64,000 bases of DNA from positions 1-64,000 of the forward strand of contig NZ_RZQL01000005.1 in the NCBI RefSeq assembly GCF_003997935.1. The letters are read 5' to 3'. This document shows, piece after piece, positions 9,526 to 19,837 of this stretch (the first letter of the stretch is position 1; every line of letters begins with the position of its first letter). The notes beneath the pieces are model-generated. The model was not told where the DNA came from, searched no databases, and saw nothing but the letters and a program-made list of their open reading frames with translations. The position numbers and the translations under genes were made by a program. This DNA comes from Mesorhizobium sp. M7A.F.Ca.US.006.01.1.1 (GTDB lineage Bacteria; Pseudomonadota; Alphaproteobacteria; Rhizobiales; Rhizobiaceae).

Positions 9526-9764
9526 ATGCTCCTGACAAAGCTGTGCAAAAACTGACCTGCACGTAACCTCCTAGCGATCACATTTTTCGGTAACCGGCTA
9601 TTGACGGTTGACGCGACGGACCCAGGGGCGCAGTCTCCAGCAGTCAACGAAGCCGGCCGTCTTTCGATGGCCTCGCCGCCCAGAGGCGGCCTGCGAGACG
9701 CCGCAGGCATTTGCGATTTGTGCTTCGAATTGACAACAATCGCAACGGACAGAGGAGCGGAGCT

Positions 9765-9824
9765 ATGACGCCACCGGATCGTCCCCCAGGGTTCCAGTTG
9801 TCACTGGAGCCGAGGCAGGCATAA
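9765..9824 (+). CDS. Possible 19-codon ORF (peptide or leader)
   Basis: An ATG at 9765 is preceded by AGAGGAG at 9751-9757, a near-perfect ribosome-binding site with 7-base spacing, and is followed by 19 sense codons and TAA. The peptide starts MTPPDRPPGF and ends SLEPRQA. It has PPD and PPG, tripeptides known to stall ribosomes in the absence of EF-P. No plus-strand gene follows before a terminator near 10018, so it would not be the leader of a protein gene. Reality as a translated ORF is unproven. Confidence 0.35.
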   Translation: MTPPDRPPGFQLSLEPRQA

Positions 9825-9980
9825 GTGCCAGGGTTCAGCGTTTTCGCCAGCCGGCAAACCGTGACCTGCCATCTCTCGTAAAAATCAGAGACTGCTAGTC
9901 GGATCGTCGGCTGAATGCCGCGGTGCATCCGAAATCAAACGCCGGCAGTACACTCCCGGTAAAATTGGATTTGAGATCCA

Positions 9981-10025
9981 AAAAGGCCCCGTCCGTTTGC
10001 CCAAGGCACGGCGGGGCCGTTTTAT
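9981..10025. terminator. Bidirectional rho-independent terminator
   Basis: GGCCCCG at 9985-9991 pairs with CGGGGCC at 10012-10018. The stem is preceded by AAAA and followed by GTTTTATTT, so it can stop transcripts in both directions. On the minus strand it follows the gene at 10071-10373; on the plus strand it would end the transcript from the 9765 region. Confidence 0.75.
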
Positions 10026-10070
10026 TTGGGGACTGTCTCGTTGACGATAGGCGCAACGCAGCACGCATTG

Positions 10071-10373
10071 TCAGTGACGCGGCGGCCCGATCGAGCCGGC
10101 ACCGACATCGACGGTGATGCTGCCGGAAATCCTGACATCCGTATCGCCGATCTTGAACTGACCGTAGCCGTTGCCGGGAAACGCGTCATCGGGTTCGGGC
10201 TTGGGAGCCGGCGTGGCGATGCGGTAGCCACCGGACACGCCGGGCAGGGCGCTTTTTTGCGTCGACGGCGAACTGTTCTCGGCAAGCGCCGCGCCGCTGA
10301 TGAAGCCCGCAATGGCGAGCGCAGCAACGGCGATGATGCGGTGCAATGATCTGGACGAATGAGTGTCGGTCAT
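10071..10373 (-). CDS. Secreted hypothetical protein (100 aa)
   Basis: The 100-residue product begins MTDTHSSRSLHRIIAVAA, with a basic start, a hydrophobic core (AVAALAIAGFISGAAL) and a signal-peptidase site near ALA-EN, so export to the periplasm is expected. The mature part is short, rich in Gly and Pro, and ends in a beta-strand-like DVRISGSITVDVGAG. The frame stays open further upstream, but this ATG is chosen because it places the signal peptide at the N-terminus. Function unknown. Confidence 0.65.
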   Translation of the reverse strand: MTDTHSSRSLHRIIAVAALAIAGFISGAALAENSSPSTQKSALPGVSGGYRIATPAPKPEPDDAFPGNGYGQFKIGDTDVRISGSITVDVGAGSIGPPRH

Positions 10374-10462
10374 CCCAAGACTATAGTGGCGCGCCGCCGA
10401 TGGAACCAGACCGGCATCGTCAAATCTTCGACAGCCGGCCGGACTCCAATCCGGCCCTGGCT

Positions 10463-11068
10463 TCAAGCCGCCTTTTTTCGCGTGTCGAAAACATGGTCGA
10501 CGATGCCCCATGCCTGGGCCTCGCGGGCGGTCATGAAGTGGTCGCGGTCCAGCGTGCGCTCGACCTCTTCATAGCTGCGGCCGCAATGCTGCGCGTAGAG
10601 TTCGGCCATGTGCCGTTTCGTCCTGCCGATGCGCTCGGCATGACGCTGGATGTCGGAGGCCTGGCCCTGGAACCCGCCCAGCGGTTGATGCAGCAGGATG
10701 GTGGCGTTCGGCAGGGAAATCCGACGTCCCGGTGTGCCTGCCATCAGCAGGAACGAGCCCATCGATGCGGCAAAACCCATGCATACGGTCGACACCGGGC
10801 AGCTGATATACTGCATCGTGTCGTAGATGGCGAAGCCGCTGGTCACCACTCCGCCCGGCGAGTTGATGTAGAGCGAGACCTCCTTATCGGGATTGTCCGA
10901 TTCCAGCGATAGCAGCTGCGCGCAGACCAGCGCCGAGATGTCATCGTTGATCTCGCCGTTGATGAAGATGATACGCTCACGCAGCAGCCGCGAAAAGATG
11001 TCGAAGGCGCGTTCGCCGCGGCTCGATTGCTCGATGACCATGGGCACCAGACTGGCAACACCGCTCAT
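10463..11068 (-). CDS. clpP: ATP-dependent Clp protease proteolytic subunit paralogue
   Basis: This 201-residue serine peptidase has the complete ClpP triad: Ser102 in GFAASMGSF, His127 in ILLHQPLGG and Asp176 in LDRDHF. The oligomer-forming and substrate-binding segments (INSPGG at 69-73, SGFAIYDTM) are intact. ClpP rings degrade proteins delivered by ClpX or ClpA. There is no clpX or tig beside it, so this is probably an accessory isoform rather than the main clpP that usually precedes clpX and lon; alphaproteobacteria often carry several. The convergent-free neighbourhood suggests an independent promoter. Confidence 0.93.
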   Translation of the reverse strand: MSGVASLVPMVIEQSSRGERAFDIFSRLLRERIIFINGEINDDISALVCAQLLSLESDNPDKEVSLYINSPGGVVTSGFAIYDTMQYISCPVSTVCMGFAASMGSFLLMAGTPGRRISLPNATILLHQPLGGFQGQASDIQRHAERIGRTKRHMAELYAQHCGRSYEEVERTLDRDHFMTAREAQAWGIVDHVFDTRKKAA

Positions 11069-11089
11069 TTTTCTTCTCCGATTTTCGTA

Positions 11090-11578
11090 TTATGCCGCGC
11101 GCAGAAGGCGCGGTGCGTTCGCGGCGATGGGCTTTCCGCCTGCGCGCAAACCGAGCGAAAGCCGGCAGCCGGCGCCTGCCATGGCGACAGCAGGCATGGC
11201 CTTGCGGGCAAAGCCGTCATGGACGACACGCAGATGCGTGCCGCCGGAAACGGTTCGGGCAAGTGTGAAGGTGACGGTACTGTCGAGCGGATCCTGCCTG
11301 ACTGCGTCGCCCGGCTGCTCCCGCCAGGAATAGCGCAGCAGCTTCTCGGGTTCGGCGTCGAGGATTTCGCATTCGATCGGCGCGCCCGTCCCGGCGAAGG
11401 CAAAACGGTTGCCGATCTCGGGTCTCATGTCGTTCGGCATCATCCAGGCGGCGAGCAGCTCCGGTACGGTCAGGGCCCGCCACACCTTTTCCGGCGGCTC
11501 GGCAAGGTCGTACTCGAACTCGAGCGCATCCGTGGCGTCGCTTTGGCTCTCGTTGGTCGTCGATCCCGCCTTCTTCAT
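11090..11578 (-). CDS. SRPBCC / AHSA1-domain protein
   Basis: The 162-residue protein has the START-like AHSA1 fold: EFEYDLAEPPEKVWRALTVPELLAAW near the N-terminus, then IECEILDAEPEKLLRYSW and TVTFTLARTVSGGTHLRVVHDGF. Family members bind small hydrophobic ligands or act with stress genes, and the ligand here is unknown. Its ATG overlaps the stop of the upstream ArsR gene (ATGA), so the two are translated together. ArsR-AHSA1 pairs are a common arrangement in which the regulator controls the partner. Confidence 0.85.
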   Translation of the reverse strand: MKKAGSTTNESQSDATDALEFEYDLAEPPEKVWRALTVPELLAAWMMPNDMRPEIGNRFAFAGTGAPIECEILDAEPEKLLRYSWREQPGDAVRQDPLDSTVTFTLARTVSGGTHLRVVHDGFARKAMPAVAMAGAGCRLSLGLRAGGKPIAANAPRLLRAA

Positions 11579-11889
11579 TGATCCATGTCCTTCAAAACCG
11601 CCTTCAGCCTTTCGATGCGCTCCGGCCAGAAGGTCCGGTAGCGTTCGATCCAGGAGAGCAAGGGGGCGAGCCCCTGCGGATCGGCGCGGTAGAACGCGTT
11701 ACGGCCCGCACGCCGCTCGACCACCAGGCCTGCGCCACGCAGCACCGCCAGATGCTGCGACACCGCCGGTTGCGACACCGTCATGCCGGTGCGCAATTCC
11801 GACACGCTCATCTCGCCGGCGGCCAGCCGCTCAAAGACGGCACGGCGCGTCGGGTCGGCCAGTGCGCGAAAAATCTCTGCTTCGATCAT
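11575..11889 (-). CDS. ArsR-family transcriptional regulator
   Basis: This 104-residue winged-helix protein shows the ArsR pattern: MIEAEIFRALADPTRRAVFERLAAGEMSV, recognition helix SQPAVSQHLAVLRGAGLV, and the wing RRAGRNAFYRADPQGL. No cysteine pair of the metal-sensing kind is visible, so a non-metal signal is likely. It is translationally coupled to the AHSA1 gene. Length matches the family. It probably represses its own operon; no clear operator is recognised in the 226-base gap to ssb. Confidence 0.9.
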   Translation of the reverse strand: MIEAEIFRALADPTRRAVFERLAAGEMSVSELRTGMTVSQPAVSQHLAVLRGAGLVVERRAGRNAFYRADPQGLAPLLSWIERYRTFWPERIERLKAVLKDMDQ

Positions 11890-11973
11890 GCCAAAAGCAT
11901 AAGTGCATACTTATTGATTTGGCAAGCGGTCTTTTCAAACCCATATGAACGGCTCCGGCATTGCTGCCATTCC

Positions 11974-12002
11974 TTGACAATAAGTAGCGATGCGGATAAG
12001 AA
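11974..12002 (+). promoter_or_regulatory. Predicted ssb promoter
   Basis: A consensus -35 TTGACA lies at 11974-11979. A weak -10 (TAAGAA, 11997-12002) follows after 17 bases and overlaps the LexA box at 12000-12014, as expected for a repressed SOS promoter. It is about 115 bases upstream of the ssb start. Confidence 0.55.
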
Positions 12003-12014
12003 CGAAAAGGGAAC
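12000..12014 (+). promoter_or_regulatory. LexA (SOS) box upstream of ssb
   Basis: The sequence GAACGAAAAGGGAAC fits GAAC-N7-GAAC, the alphaproteobacterial LexA operator. It overlaps the predicted -10 element of ssb and lies 101 bases before the ATG. With the uvrA box it marks two SOS units in one region. Confidence 0.78.
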
Positions 12015-12115
12015 AAAAACCTTGTGGGTAAAGGCAGCCATGGCAAGCGGCGATCGCCTGCAGCCTGTAAGGTGCTGCGACAAAAATTTGTTTCGGATGA
12101 GCGCGGAGAAATATC

Positions 12116-12637
12116 ATGGCGGGTAGCGTCAACAAGGTCATTCTGGTCGGCAATCTCGGCGCGGATCCCGAAATCCGTCGCCTGAATTCTGGTGAGCCGG
12201 TCGTCAACATCCGCATCGCCACATCGGAAAGCTGGCGCGACAAGAATTCCGGCGAGCGCAAGGAAAAAACCGAGTGGCACAACGTCGTCATCTTCAATGA
12301 GGGCATCGCCAAGGTGGCGGAGCAGTATCTGAAGAAGGGCATGAAGGTCTATGTCGAGGGCCAGTTGCAGACGCGCAAATGGCAGGACCAGACCGGCGCC
12401 GACAAGTACACGACGGAAGTCGTTCTGCAGAAATTCCGCGGTGAGCTGCAGATGCTCGACGCGCGCGGACAGGGTGAAGGCGGCCAGGTTGGCGGCTACG
12501 CCGGCGGCGGCAGCAGCCGTGGTTCCGATTTTGGCCAGTCCAGCCCAAGCGAAGGCTTCAATCGCGGTGGTGGCGGTGCCAAGAGCGGCGGCGGTGGCGG
12601 TTCGTCGCGCGAACTGGACGACGAGATTCCGTTCTGA
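12116..12637 (+). CDS. ssb: Single-stranded DNA-binding protein SSB
   Basis: SSB coats single-stranded DNA in replication, recombination and repair. The 173-residue protein has an N-terminal OB fold ([18 protein letters not shown] through about residue 110), a Gly/Ser/Gln-rich linker of some 55 residues, and the acidic C-terminal tip DDEIPF that binds partner proteins. It reads from a LexA-controlled promoter and ends at a strong terminator, so it is a single-gene unit. The usual neighbour uvrA is present but about 2.7 kb away with other genes in between. Confidence 0.97.
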   Translation: MAGSVNKVILVGNLGADPEIRRLNSGEPVVNIRIATSESWRDKNSGERKEKTEWHNVVIFNEGIAKVAEQYLKKGMKVYVEGQLQTRKWQDQTGADKYTTEVVLQKFRGELQMLDARGQGEGGQVGGYAGGGSSRGSDFGQSSPSEGFNRGGGGAKSGGGGGSSRELDDEIPF

Positions 12638-12680
12638 TCGCAACAGCAGATGTTATTTTTGGCTTAAGTCAAACATTGCG

Positions 12681-12716
12681 CCCCGAGAGTCCTTCATGGA
12701 CTTTCGGGGTTTTGCA
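12681..12716 (+). terminator. Rho-independent terminator of ssb
   Basis: CCCCGAGAGTCC pairs with GGACTTTCGGGG (12 base pairs with one G-T) around a TTCAT loop, followed by GTTTTGC. It begins 43 bases after the ssb stop. Confidence 0.85.
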
Positions 12717-12772
12717 TTGTCGAACTGAACGCTGACATGGCGATCAACGAAATATGGCGAAGGACGAGTTCG

Positions 12773-12994
12773 ATGAAAGCACGCGTAAAATGGGTCGAGG
12801 AACGCACCTTCGTCGGTGAATCCGGCAGCGGCCACAATGTCGTGCTCGGAACCAAGGGCCGGGCACTCTCCAGCGACAAGGTGAAACGGGCAATCGACCT
12901 CTCGATAGAAAAATATTGCTCGGCCTCAGCGATGCTTGCCAAGACCGCCACGATTACCCACGATTTCGAGGTCATCGACACGACGGCGAAATAG
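12773..12994 (+). pseudogene. OsmC-family gene with internal deletion
   Basis: The 73-residue ORF joins the two ends of a YhfA-type OsmC protein. Residues 1-26 (MKARVKWVEERTFVGESGSG ...) match the family start, and residues 27-73 (KGRALSSDKVKRAIDLSIEK ...) match its last third. About 60 central residues are missing, including the helix with the first redox cysteine (GGCS in relatives); only the second, in EKYCS, remains. The frame is open across the junction, so it arose by an in-frame deletion. A peroxide-reducing function is unlikely. AAGGACGAG supplies a ribosome-binding site, so it may still be translated. Confidence 0.7.
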
Positions 12995-13027
12995 GACCGC
13001 CTTCGGGATTCTCGTCGCGTCGGCCGT

Positions 13028-13657
13028 TCAGCCCGCCATCAGCGCCTTGATGCCGTCGGCGACGAACTGCACGGCCAGTGCCGCCAGGATGACGCCGAGC
13101 AGACGAGTCAGGATCGAGCGGCCGGTCTGGCCGAGAATGCGGTCTATGCGTTCCGACAGGACGAACACCAGATAGGTGATGGCGAGGCAGACGAAGATGA
13201 TGCCGACCAGTGCCGCCTGCGCGGCAAAGCCTTGAAACGAGCCGGAAAGCAGCACTGTTGCCGAAATGGCACCGGGGCCGGCGATCAGCGGGATCGCCAG
13301 CGGGAAGGCGGCGATGTTGTGGATCATGTCCTTGGTGATGGCGACGTCGCCGATCTTTTCCTTGCGGTCCTGCCGGCGCTCAAACACCATTTCGAAGGCG
13401 ATGAAGAACAGCAGGAAGCCGCCGGCGACGCGGAAAGCCGGCAGCGTGATGCCGAACACCGACAGGATCGAGGCGCCGGCAACCGCAAACAGCGCCATCA
13501 CAAGGAAGCCGATGATCGAGGCGCGGACGGAAACCTGCTGGCGCTCCTCGCGGTTCATGCCGCGTGTGACGGCGAGGAACAGCGGCGCCAGGCCGGGCGG
13601 ATCGATGGTCACGAGAATGGTGACGAAGGCGTTGAACAGGCTGTCGAAACTCGGCAT
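13028..13657 (-). CDS. MarC-family integral membrane protein
   Basis: This 209-residue protein has six hydrophobic segments and the MarC family pattern: FVTILVTIDPPGLAPLF in the first segment, FLLFFIAFEMVFERR, and FPLAIPLIAGPGAISATVLL. MarC proteins are inner-membrane proteins of unsettled function, once thought linked to antibiotic resistance. I start at the ATG at 13657 because GGGAGGG lies just upstream; a GTG at 13672 opens the same frame. The gene is alone on this strand. Confidence 0.9.
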   Translation of the reverse strand: MPSFDSLFNAFVTILVTIDPPGLAPLFLAVTRGMNREERQQVSVRASIIGFLVMALFAVAGASILSVFGITLPAFRVAGGFLLFFIAFEMVFERRQDRKEKIGDVAITKDMIHNIAAFPLAIPLIAGPGAISATVLLSGSFQGFAAQAALVGIIFVCLAITYLVFVLSERIDRILGQTGRSILTRLLGVILAALAVQFVADGIKALMAG

Positions 13658-13811
13658 CTCTGACCCTCCCACCGGGCCGTGCCCGTACCAGAATATTGGT
13701 AGAGCAAAGCCCGTTCGGTGGGAACCGTTCGTGAGAAAGTGGTTGATGCGGGACAGAGGGGGGCGCGAAGGATCGCGACGCTTTTATTCCGTGCTGCTGC
13801 AATCCTCGGTA

Positions 13812-14345
13812 TCAAACCACTCGGCGGCGCGCCAGGAACTCGACTTCCAGCCGCCATGTCGCGCCATTGTCGTGCGAGCGCTCACCCAGCCATCGGAAGG
13901 AGTTTTCGGTGATGCGGGAAAAACTCCAGCGCACCGATGAACCGGTGCCGTCGGCGCCCACTTGCACGATCGTGTCACCCTCGGCGCGGCCGAGCTGGCG
14001 GCTGAAATACTGGTTGCGCGGGTCGCTCCAGAAGATGTGCCAGGCATCCGCGCCGGGATCATAGACGCGCAGCGTCGTGCCATAAAAAGTCCATTTGCCG
14101 AGCGAAGGCTGGGAGCCAGTGTCCCGCGCGGGCAGGATCCAGACGTCCTGGATCGCCCGGCCTTCCAGCACCCAGCCGAAATGCACCTCGCCACGCCCGG
14201 TCAGCACCGTGCCGTCCTCGAGGTGGCGCGAGGCGTCAAACATCCAGGCGCCGACGAAGCGGCCGTAAAGGCCCAGTTTTTCGGCAAGCCCTTCGATCGG
14301 TCCGGGGTTATGCAGGGCTTCGGCAAACGAAGATTGATCGAACAT
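13812..14345 (-). CDS. Hypothetical protein (177 aa)
   Basis: The protein begins MFDQSSFAEALHNPGP and is rich in Trp and aromatic residues in beta-strand context (FVGAWMFDASRHL, VHFGWVLEGRAIQDVWIL, AWHIFWSDPRNQYF). This pattern suggests a small lipocalin-like or DUF1579-like barrel, but I cannot name the family with confidence. It has no signal peptide. It is divergent from the AraC regulator at 14431, and such a pair often shares control, so the regulator may act on this gene. Confidence 0.75.
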   Translation of the reverse strand: MFDQSSFAEALHNPGPIEGLAEKLGLYGRFVGAWMFDASRHLEDGTVLTGRGEVHFGWVLEGRAIQDVWILPARDTGSQPSLGKWTFYGTTLRVYDPGADAWHIFWSDPRNQYFSRQLGRAEGDTIVQVGADGTGSSVRWSFSRITENSFRWLGERSHDNGATWRLEVEFLARRRVV

Positions 14346-14430
14346 GGTTGTGGCCTCTTCTTGTCAGGAGACTGGGAGGAGTAGGCCCAGACGGGGTTCT
14401 GGGCTTGGGAAAAATTGCTATATTCCGGTC

Positions 14431-15273
14431 ATGACAGCGACCACGCATACACTCGCATCCGGAGCCGGCTGGCATGTGACGGATGTGATCTGCACGGCTA
14501 GCGCCGGCGACCGGCCGTTCGAGGAAGCGCATCAGGATTTCTGCGTCGCTGCGGTCACCAGCGGCACGTTTCGCTACTGCGCCCAACAAGGCACGGCGAT
14601 GCTGGCGCCCGGCGCGCTCCTGCTCGGCAATCCCGGCACATGTTACGAATGCGGGCACGAGCATGGCAGCGGCGACCGTTGCCTTTCGTTCCATTTCAGG
14701 CCGTCCTACATGGAACGGATCGCGGCTGGCGTGCCGGGCGCCAGGAAACTGGCCTTCGAGACGGCGCGCCTGCCGCCTTCGCCGGTCCTGGCGCCACTCC
14801 TGGCCGAGGCGGAAACCGCGCGCGAGACGGCCGACATCGACGCCTTCGAGGAACTTTCCCTGCGCATGGCCGGTGCAGCCGTGGCTACAGCCTCTGGCGC
14901 TACGCGTGTCAGGCGCGCACCAAGCCGCCGCGATCAGAAGCGGGTGGCTGAGGCAGTGCGGCGGATCGAATTGGACGCCGACGGACCGGTCTCGTTCACA
15001 GAGCTTGCCAGTGAAACAGCGACCAGCCCGTATCATTTCCTGCGTATCTTCCGACAAGTCGCGGGCATGACGCCCTACCAATTCCTGCTCAAGACCCGGC
15101 TGCACAGGGCCGCGGTGCGGCTGCGCATGTCCAACGATGCGGTCTCGGCTATCGCTTTCGACGCTGGCTTCAACGATCTGTCGACCTTCAATCGTCGTTT
15201 TCGACGGATCATGGGGGAGACGCCGGGCCAGTATCGCAGCCGCCGTGGGGCATGGGCCGTTTCTGCTTCGTGA
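14431..15273 (+). CDS. AraC-family transcriptional regulator
   Basis: The 280-residue protein has an N-terminal cupin-like sensing half (roughly 1-150, with FCVAAVTSGTFRYC and CYECGHEHGSGDRC, rich in Cys and His) and two C-terminal helix-turn-helix motifs. These run from VAEAVRRIELDADG to the end and include SPYHFLRIFRQVAGMTPYQF and VSAIAFDAGFNDLSTFNRRF, the AraC signature. The ATG at 14431 is chosen because the sensing domain begins there; the frame is open upstream to 14344 and overlaps the divergent gene. The inducer is unknown. Confidence 0.88.
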   Translation: MTATTHTLASGAGWHVTDVICTASAGDRPFEEAHQDFCVAAVTSGTFRYCAQQGTAMLAPGALLLGNPGTCYECGHEHGSGDRCLSFHFRPSYMERIAAGVPGARKLAFETARLPPSPVLAPLLAEAETARETADIDAFEELSLRMAGAAVATASGATRVRRAPSRRDQKRVAEAVRRIELDADGPVSFTELASETATSPYHFLRIFRQVAGMTPYQFLLKTRLHRAAVRLRMSNDAVSAIAFDAGFNDLSTFNRRFRRIMGETPGQYRSRRGAWAVSAS

Positions 15274-15410
15274 ATCGGCCCCGTGCCCGCAAAGGCAGAC
15301 ACGCAGGCTTTTGCGTCGGGGCGGCGAAAACCGCCTTGGCCATATCGTCGCAATCACTGGTATCCATTTGAAATTACCACCGAAATGACACTGGAAAAGT
15401 GCCGTGAAGG

Positions 15411-15438
15411 TTGGAGTTTCGGGCTTGCTTCCTATATA
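15411..15438 (+). promoter_or_regulatory. Predicted gyrA promoter
   Basis: TTGGAG at 15411-15416 and TATATA at 15433-15438, with a 16-base spacer, make a plausible housekeeping promoter. It ends 36 bases before the gyrA TTG, so the leader is very short. The rest of the 200-base gap holds nothing else I recognise. Confidence 0.5.
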
Positions 15439-15474
15439 AGCCTCAAGTGATTCCTGATTAGATTGTGATCCGAT

Positions 15475-18276
<2,802 letters not shown>

Positions 18277-18304
18277 GTCCGGCACCCAGGTTTTGACATA
18301 GCAA

Positions 18305-18324
18305 CGCCGGCCAGTTGGCCGGCG
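18305..18324. other. Hairpin after gyrA
   Basis: CGCCGGCCA and TGGCCGGCG form a near-perfect stem with a two-base loop, 29 bases after the gyrA stop. No T-run follows on either strand, so it is a stable hairpin of uncertain terminator function. Confidence 0.4.
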
Positions 18325-18345
18325 CGGCAGCAAGTTCAGGCTTTA

Positions 18346-18498
18346 TCAGTAGTGGCGATATGGCTTGCGCGGGCCGAAGCCTTCGAAGCGCTTGGTGTTT
18401 GCCTTGACGCGGATGCGTTGTGCCTCCTGATGCAACCCAAATACGGTGGCGATCAGCATGGCGACGGTCATTGCGGTGGCGAGCATGTAGATCAGCAT
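18346..18498 (-). CDS. Small membrane protein (50 aa), hypothetical
   Basis: A 50-codon ORF on the minus strand starts MLIYMLATAMTVAMLI, one membrane helix of about 20 residues, followed by a strongly basic tail ending RKPYRHY. AGGAG lies nine bases before the ATG, a convincing ribosome-binding site. The one-helix plus basic-tail design is typical of real small membrane proteins. It is convergent with gyrA and divergent from coaD. The plus-strand frame over the same bases is not gene-like. Function unknown. Confidence 0.6.
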   Translation of the reverse strand: MLIYMLATAMTVAMLIATVFGLHQEAQRIRVKANTKRFEGFGPRKPYRHY

Positions 18499-18692
18499 GT
18501 GCGTGTTCTCCTGCGCCTAACAACGGTTAGATGGGGTTTTGGTTTCATCTTATTAAGGTGCAACCTAGTGAACGCTGAGTGAAGGCTTCGTGATCAGCGT
18601 GTTCATCTGTCGTTCATGTGCCGGAAAAGGTTCACGGCCGGCGCGCCGATCGGATTTGCCTTTGCGTGAGAGGCTCGTTAGAAGCACCTGCC

Positions 18693-19193
18693 ATGACTGA
18701 ACGCATCGCCCTCTATGCCGGCTCTTTCGACCCGCTGACCAACGGCCATCTCGATGTGCTGAAGGCCTCGCTGGCCGTGGCCGACATCGTCTATGCGGCG
18801 ATCGGCATCCATCCGGGCAAGCAACCGCTGTTTTCCTTCGAGGAGCGGGTGAAGCTGATCGAGACGGCGACGAAGGCGGAATTTGGCAGCGACGGCGCCC
18901 GTATCAAGGTCGTCGCCTTCGACGGGCTGGTCATCGACGCGGCCAGGAAGCACGGCGCCTCGATCATGATCCGCGGCCTGCGCGACGGCACCGACCTCGA
19001 CTATGAGATGCAGATGGCCGGCATGAACGAGACCATGGCGCCTGAGCTGCAGACGGTTTTTCTGCCCGCCAGTCCTTCGGTACGCACCATTACCGCCACA
19101 CTTGTTCGCCAGATTGCCTCGATGGGAGGCGACATCCGCCCCTTCGTGCCGGCGGCGGTTGCCGGTGCGCTCACCGCAAAATTCGCGAAATAA
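18693..19193 (+). CDS. coaD: Phosphopantetheine adenylyltransferase
   Basis: CoaD makes dephospho-CoA from 4'-phosphopantetheine and ATP, the fourth step of CoA synthesis. The 166-residue protein has the nucleotidyltransferase motif [10 protein letters not shown] at residues 9-18, the substrate segment [18 protein letters not shown], and the second ATP motif [14 protein letters not shown] near the end. The start is set at [12 protein letters not shown] because the family begins there. It heads a probable operon with two cyclophilins, queA and tgt, with short gaps throughout. Confidence 0.96.
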   Translation: MTERIALYAGSFDPLTNGHLDVLKASLAVADIVYAAIGIHPGKQPLFSFEERVKLIETATKAEFGSDGARIKVVAFDGLVIDAARKHGASIMIRGLRDGTDLDYEMQMAGMNETMAPELQTVFLPASPSVRTITATLVRQIASMGGDIRPFVPAAVAGALTAKFAK

Positions 19194-19209
19194 GATCCGG
19201 GAGATAGAT

Positions 19210-19797
19210 ATGCAGCTGAAAAAGCTTGCCTCGTTCCTCATTGTGCTTGCGGGTCTCGTGACCTCGTCTGTTTCGGCCTTCGCCGCCGACCCGGAAAACA
19301 CCATGATCGTCACGCTGAAGGACGGCGACGTCACCATTGCGCTGAGGCCCGATTTGGCGCCAAAGCATGTCGAGCAGATCAAGAAGCTGGTGCGCCAGGG
19401 CGCCTATGACAACGTCGCCTTCCACCGCGTCATAGACGGCTTCATGGCGCAGACCGGCGACGTCAAGTTCGGCAACATCAAGAAGGGTTTTAGCGCTCAG
19501 GCCGTCGGCACCGGCGGTTCCGATCTGCCCGACCTGCCGGCCGAATTCTCGCAGACCGAACACTACAAGCGCGGCGTGGTCGGCATGGCCCGCTCGCAGG
19601 ACCCCAACTCCGCCAATTCGCAGTTCTTCATCATGTTCGCGCCGGCGCCGCCGCTCGATGGCCAGTACACCATCGTCGGCAATGTCGTCAGCGGCATGGA
19701 ACTGGTGGATCACATCAAGAAGGGCGACCAGGCGGACAATGGCACGGTCTCCGATCCCGACCAGATGATCAAGGTGCGCATCGCCGCAGACAAGTAA
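19210..19797 (+). CDS. Periplasmic peptidyl-prolyl isomerase, cyclophilin type
   Basis: The 195-residue protein has a signal peptide (MQLKKLASFLIVLAG ... AFAA) cleaved near residue 24, then a cyclophilin domain. Recognisable parts are NVAFHRVIDGFMAQTGD, holding the catalytic arginine, the acidic loop around GGSDLPDLPAEFS, and ANSQFFIMFA. It speeds proline isomerisation in folding exported proteins. It is followed 40 bases later by a cytoplasmic paralogue, a tandem duplication in which one copy kept a signal peptide. Confidence 0.94.
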   Translation: MQLKKLASFLIVLAGLVTSSVSAFAADPENTMIVTLKDGDVTIALRPDLAPKHVEQIKKLVRQGAYDNVAFHRVIDGFMAQTGDVKFGNIKKGFSAQAVGTGGSDLPDLPAEFSQTEHYKRGVVGMARSQDPNSANSQFFIMFAPAPPLDGQYTIVGNVVSGMELVDHIKKGDQADNGTVSDPDQMIKVRIAADK

Positions 19798-19837
19798 AAT
19801 TGTCAAATAACTCTGTTTTCTCAAAAGGATATCTGAC

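Larger units (their letters stand above)
9526..10070. other. Gene-poor intergenic stretch between uvrA and the next gene
   Basis: About 545 bases carry no conventional gene. They contain a 19-codon ORF with a strong ribosome-binding site (9765-9824), several local hairpins such as TCCAGT-TGTC-ACTGGA at 9794-9809 and GGCA-TAAG-TGCC around 9818-9829, and a strong hairpin terminator at 9981-10025. Together these suggest a short plus-strand transcript, possibly a structured small RNA. I could not match it to tmRNA, 6S, RNase P, SRP RNA or a riboswitch I know. Confidence 0.4.

Noticed and set aside
9526-10025. tmRNA, 6S RNA or a riboswitch between uvrA and the 10071 gene
   Set aside because: I could not find the T-loop, tag-coding pattern, central bubble or any conserved riboswitch core; it stays an unnamed candidate transcript.
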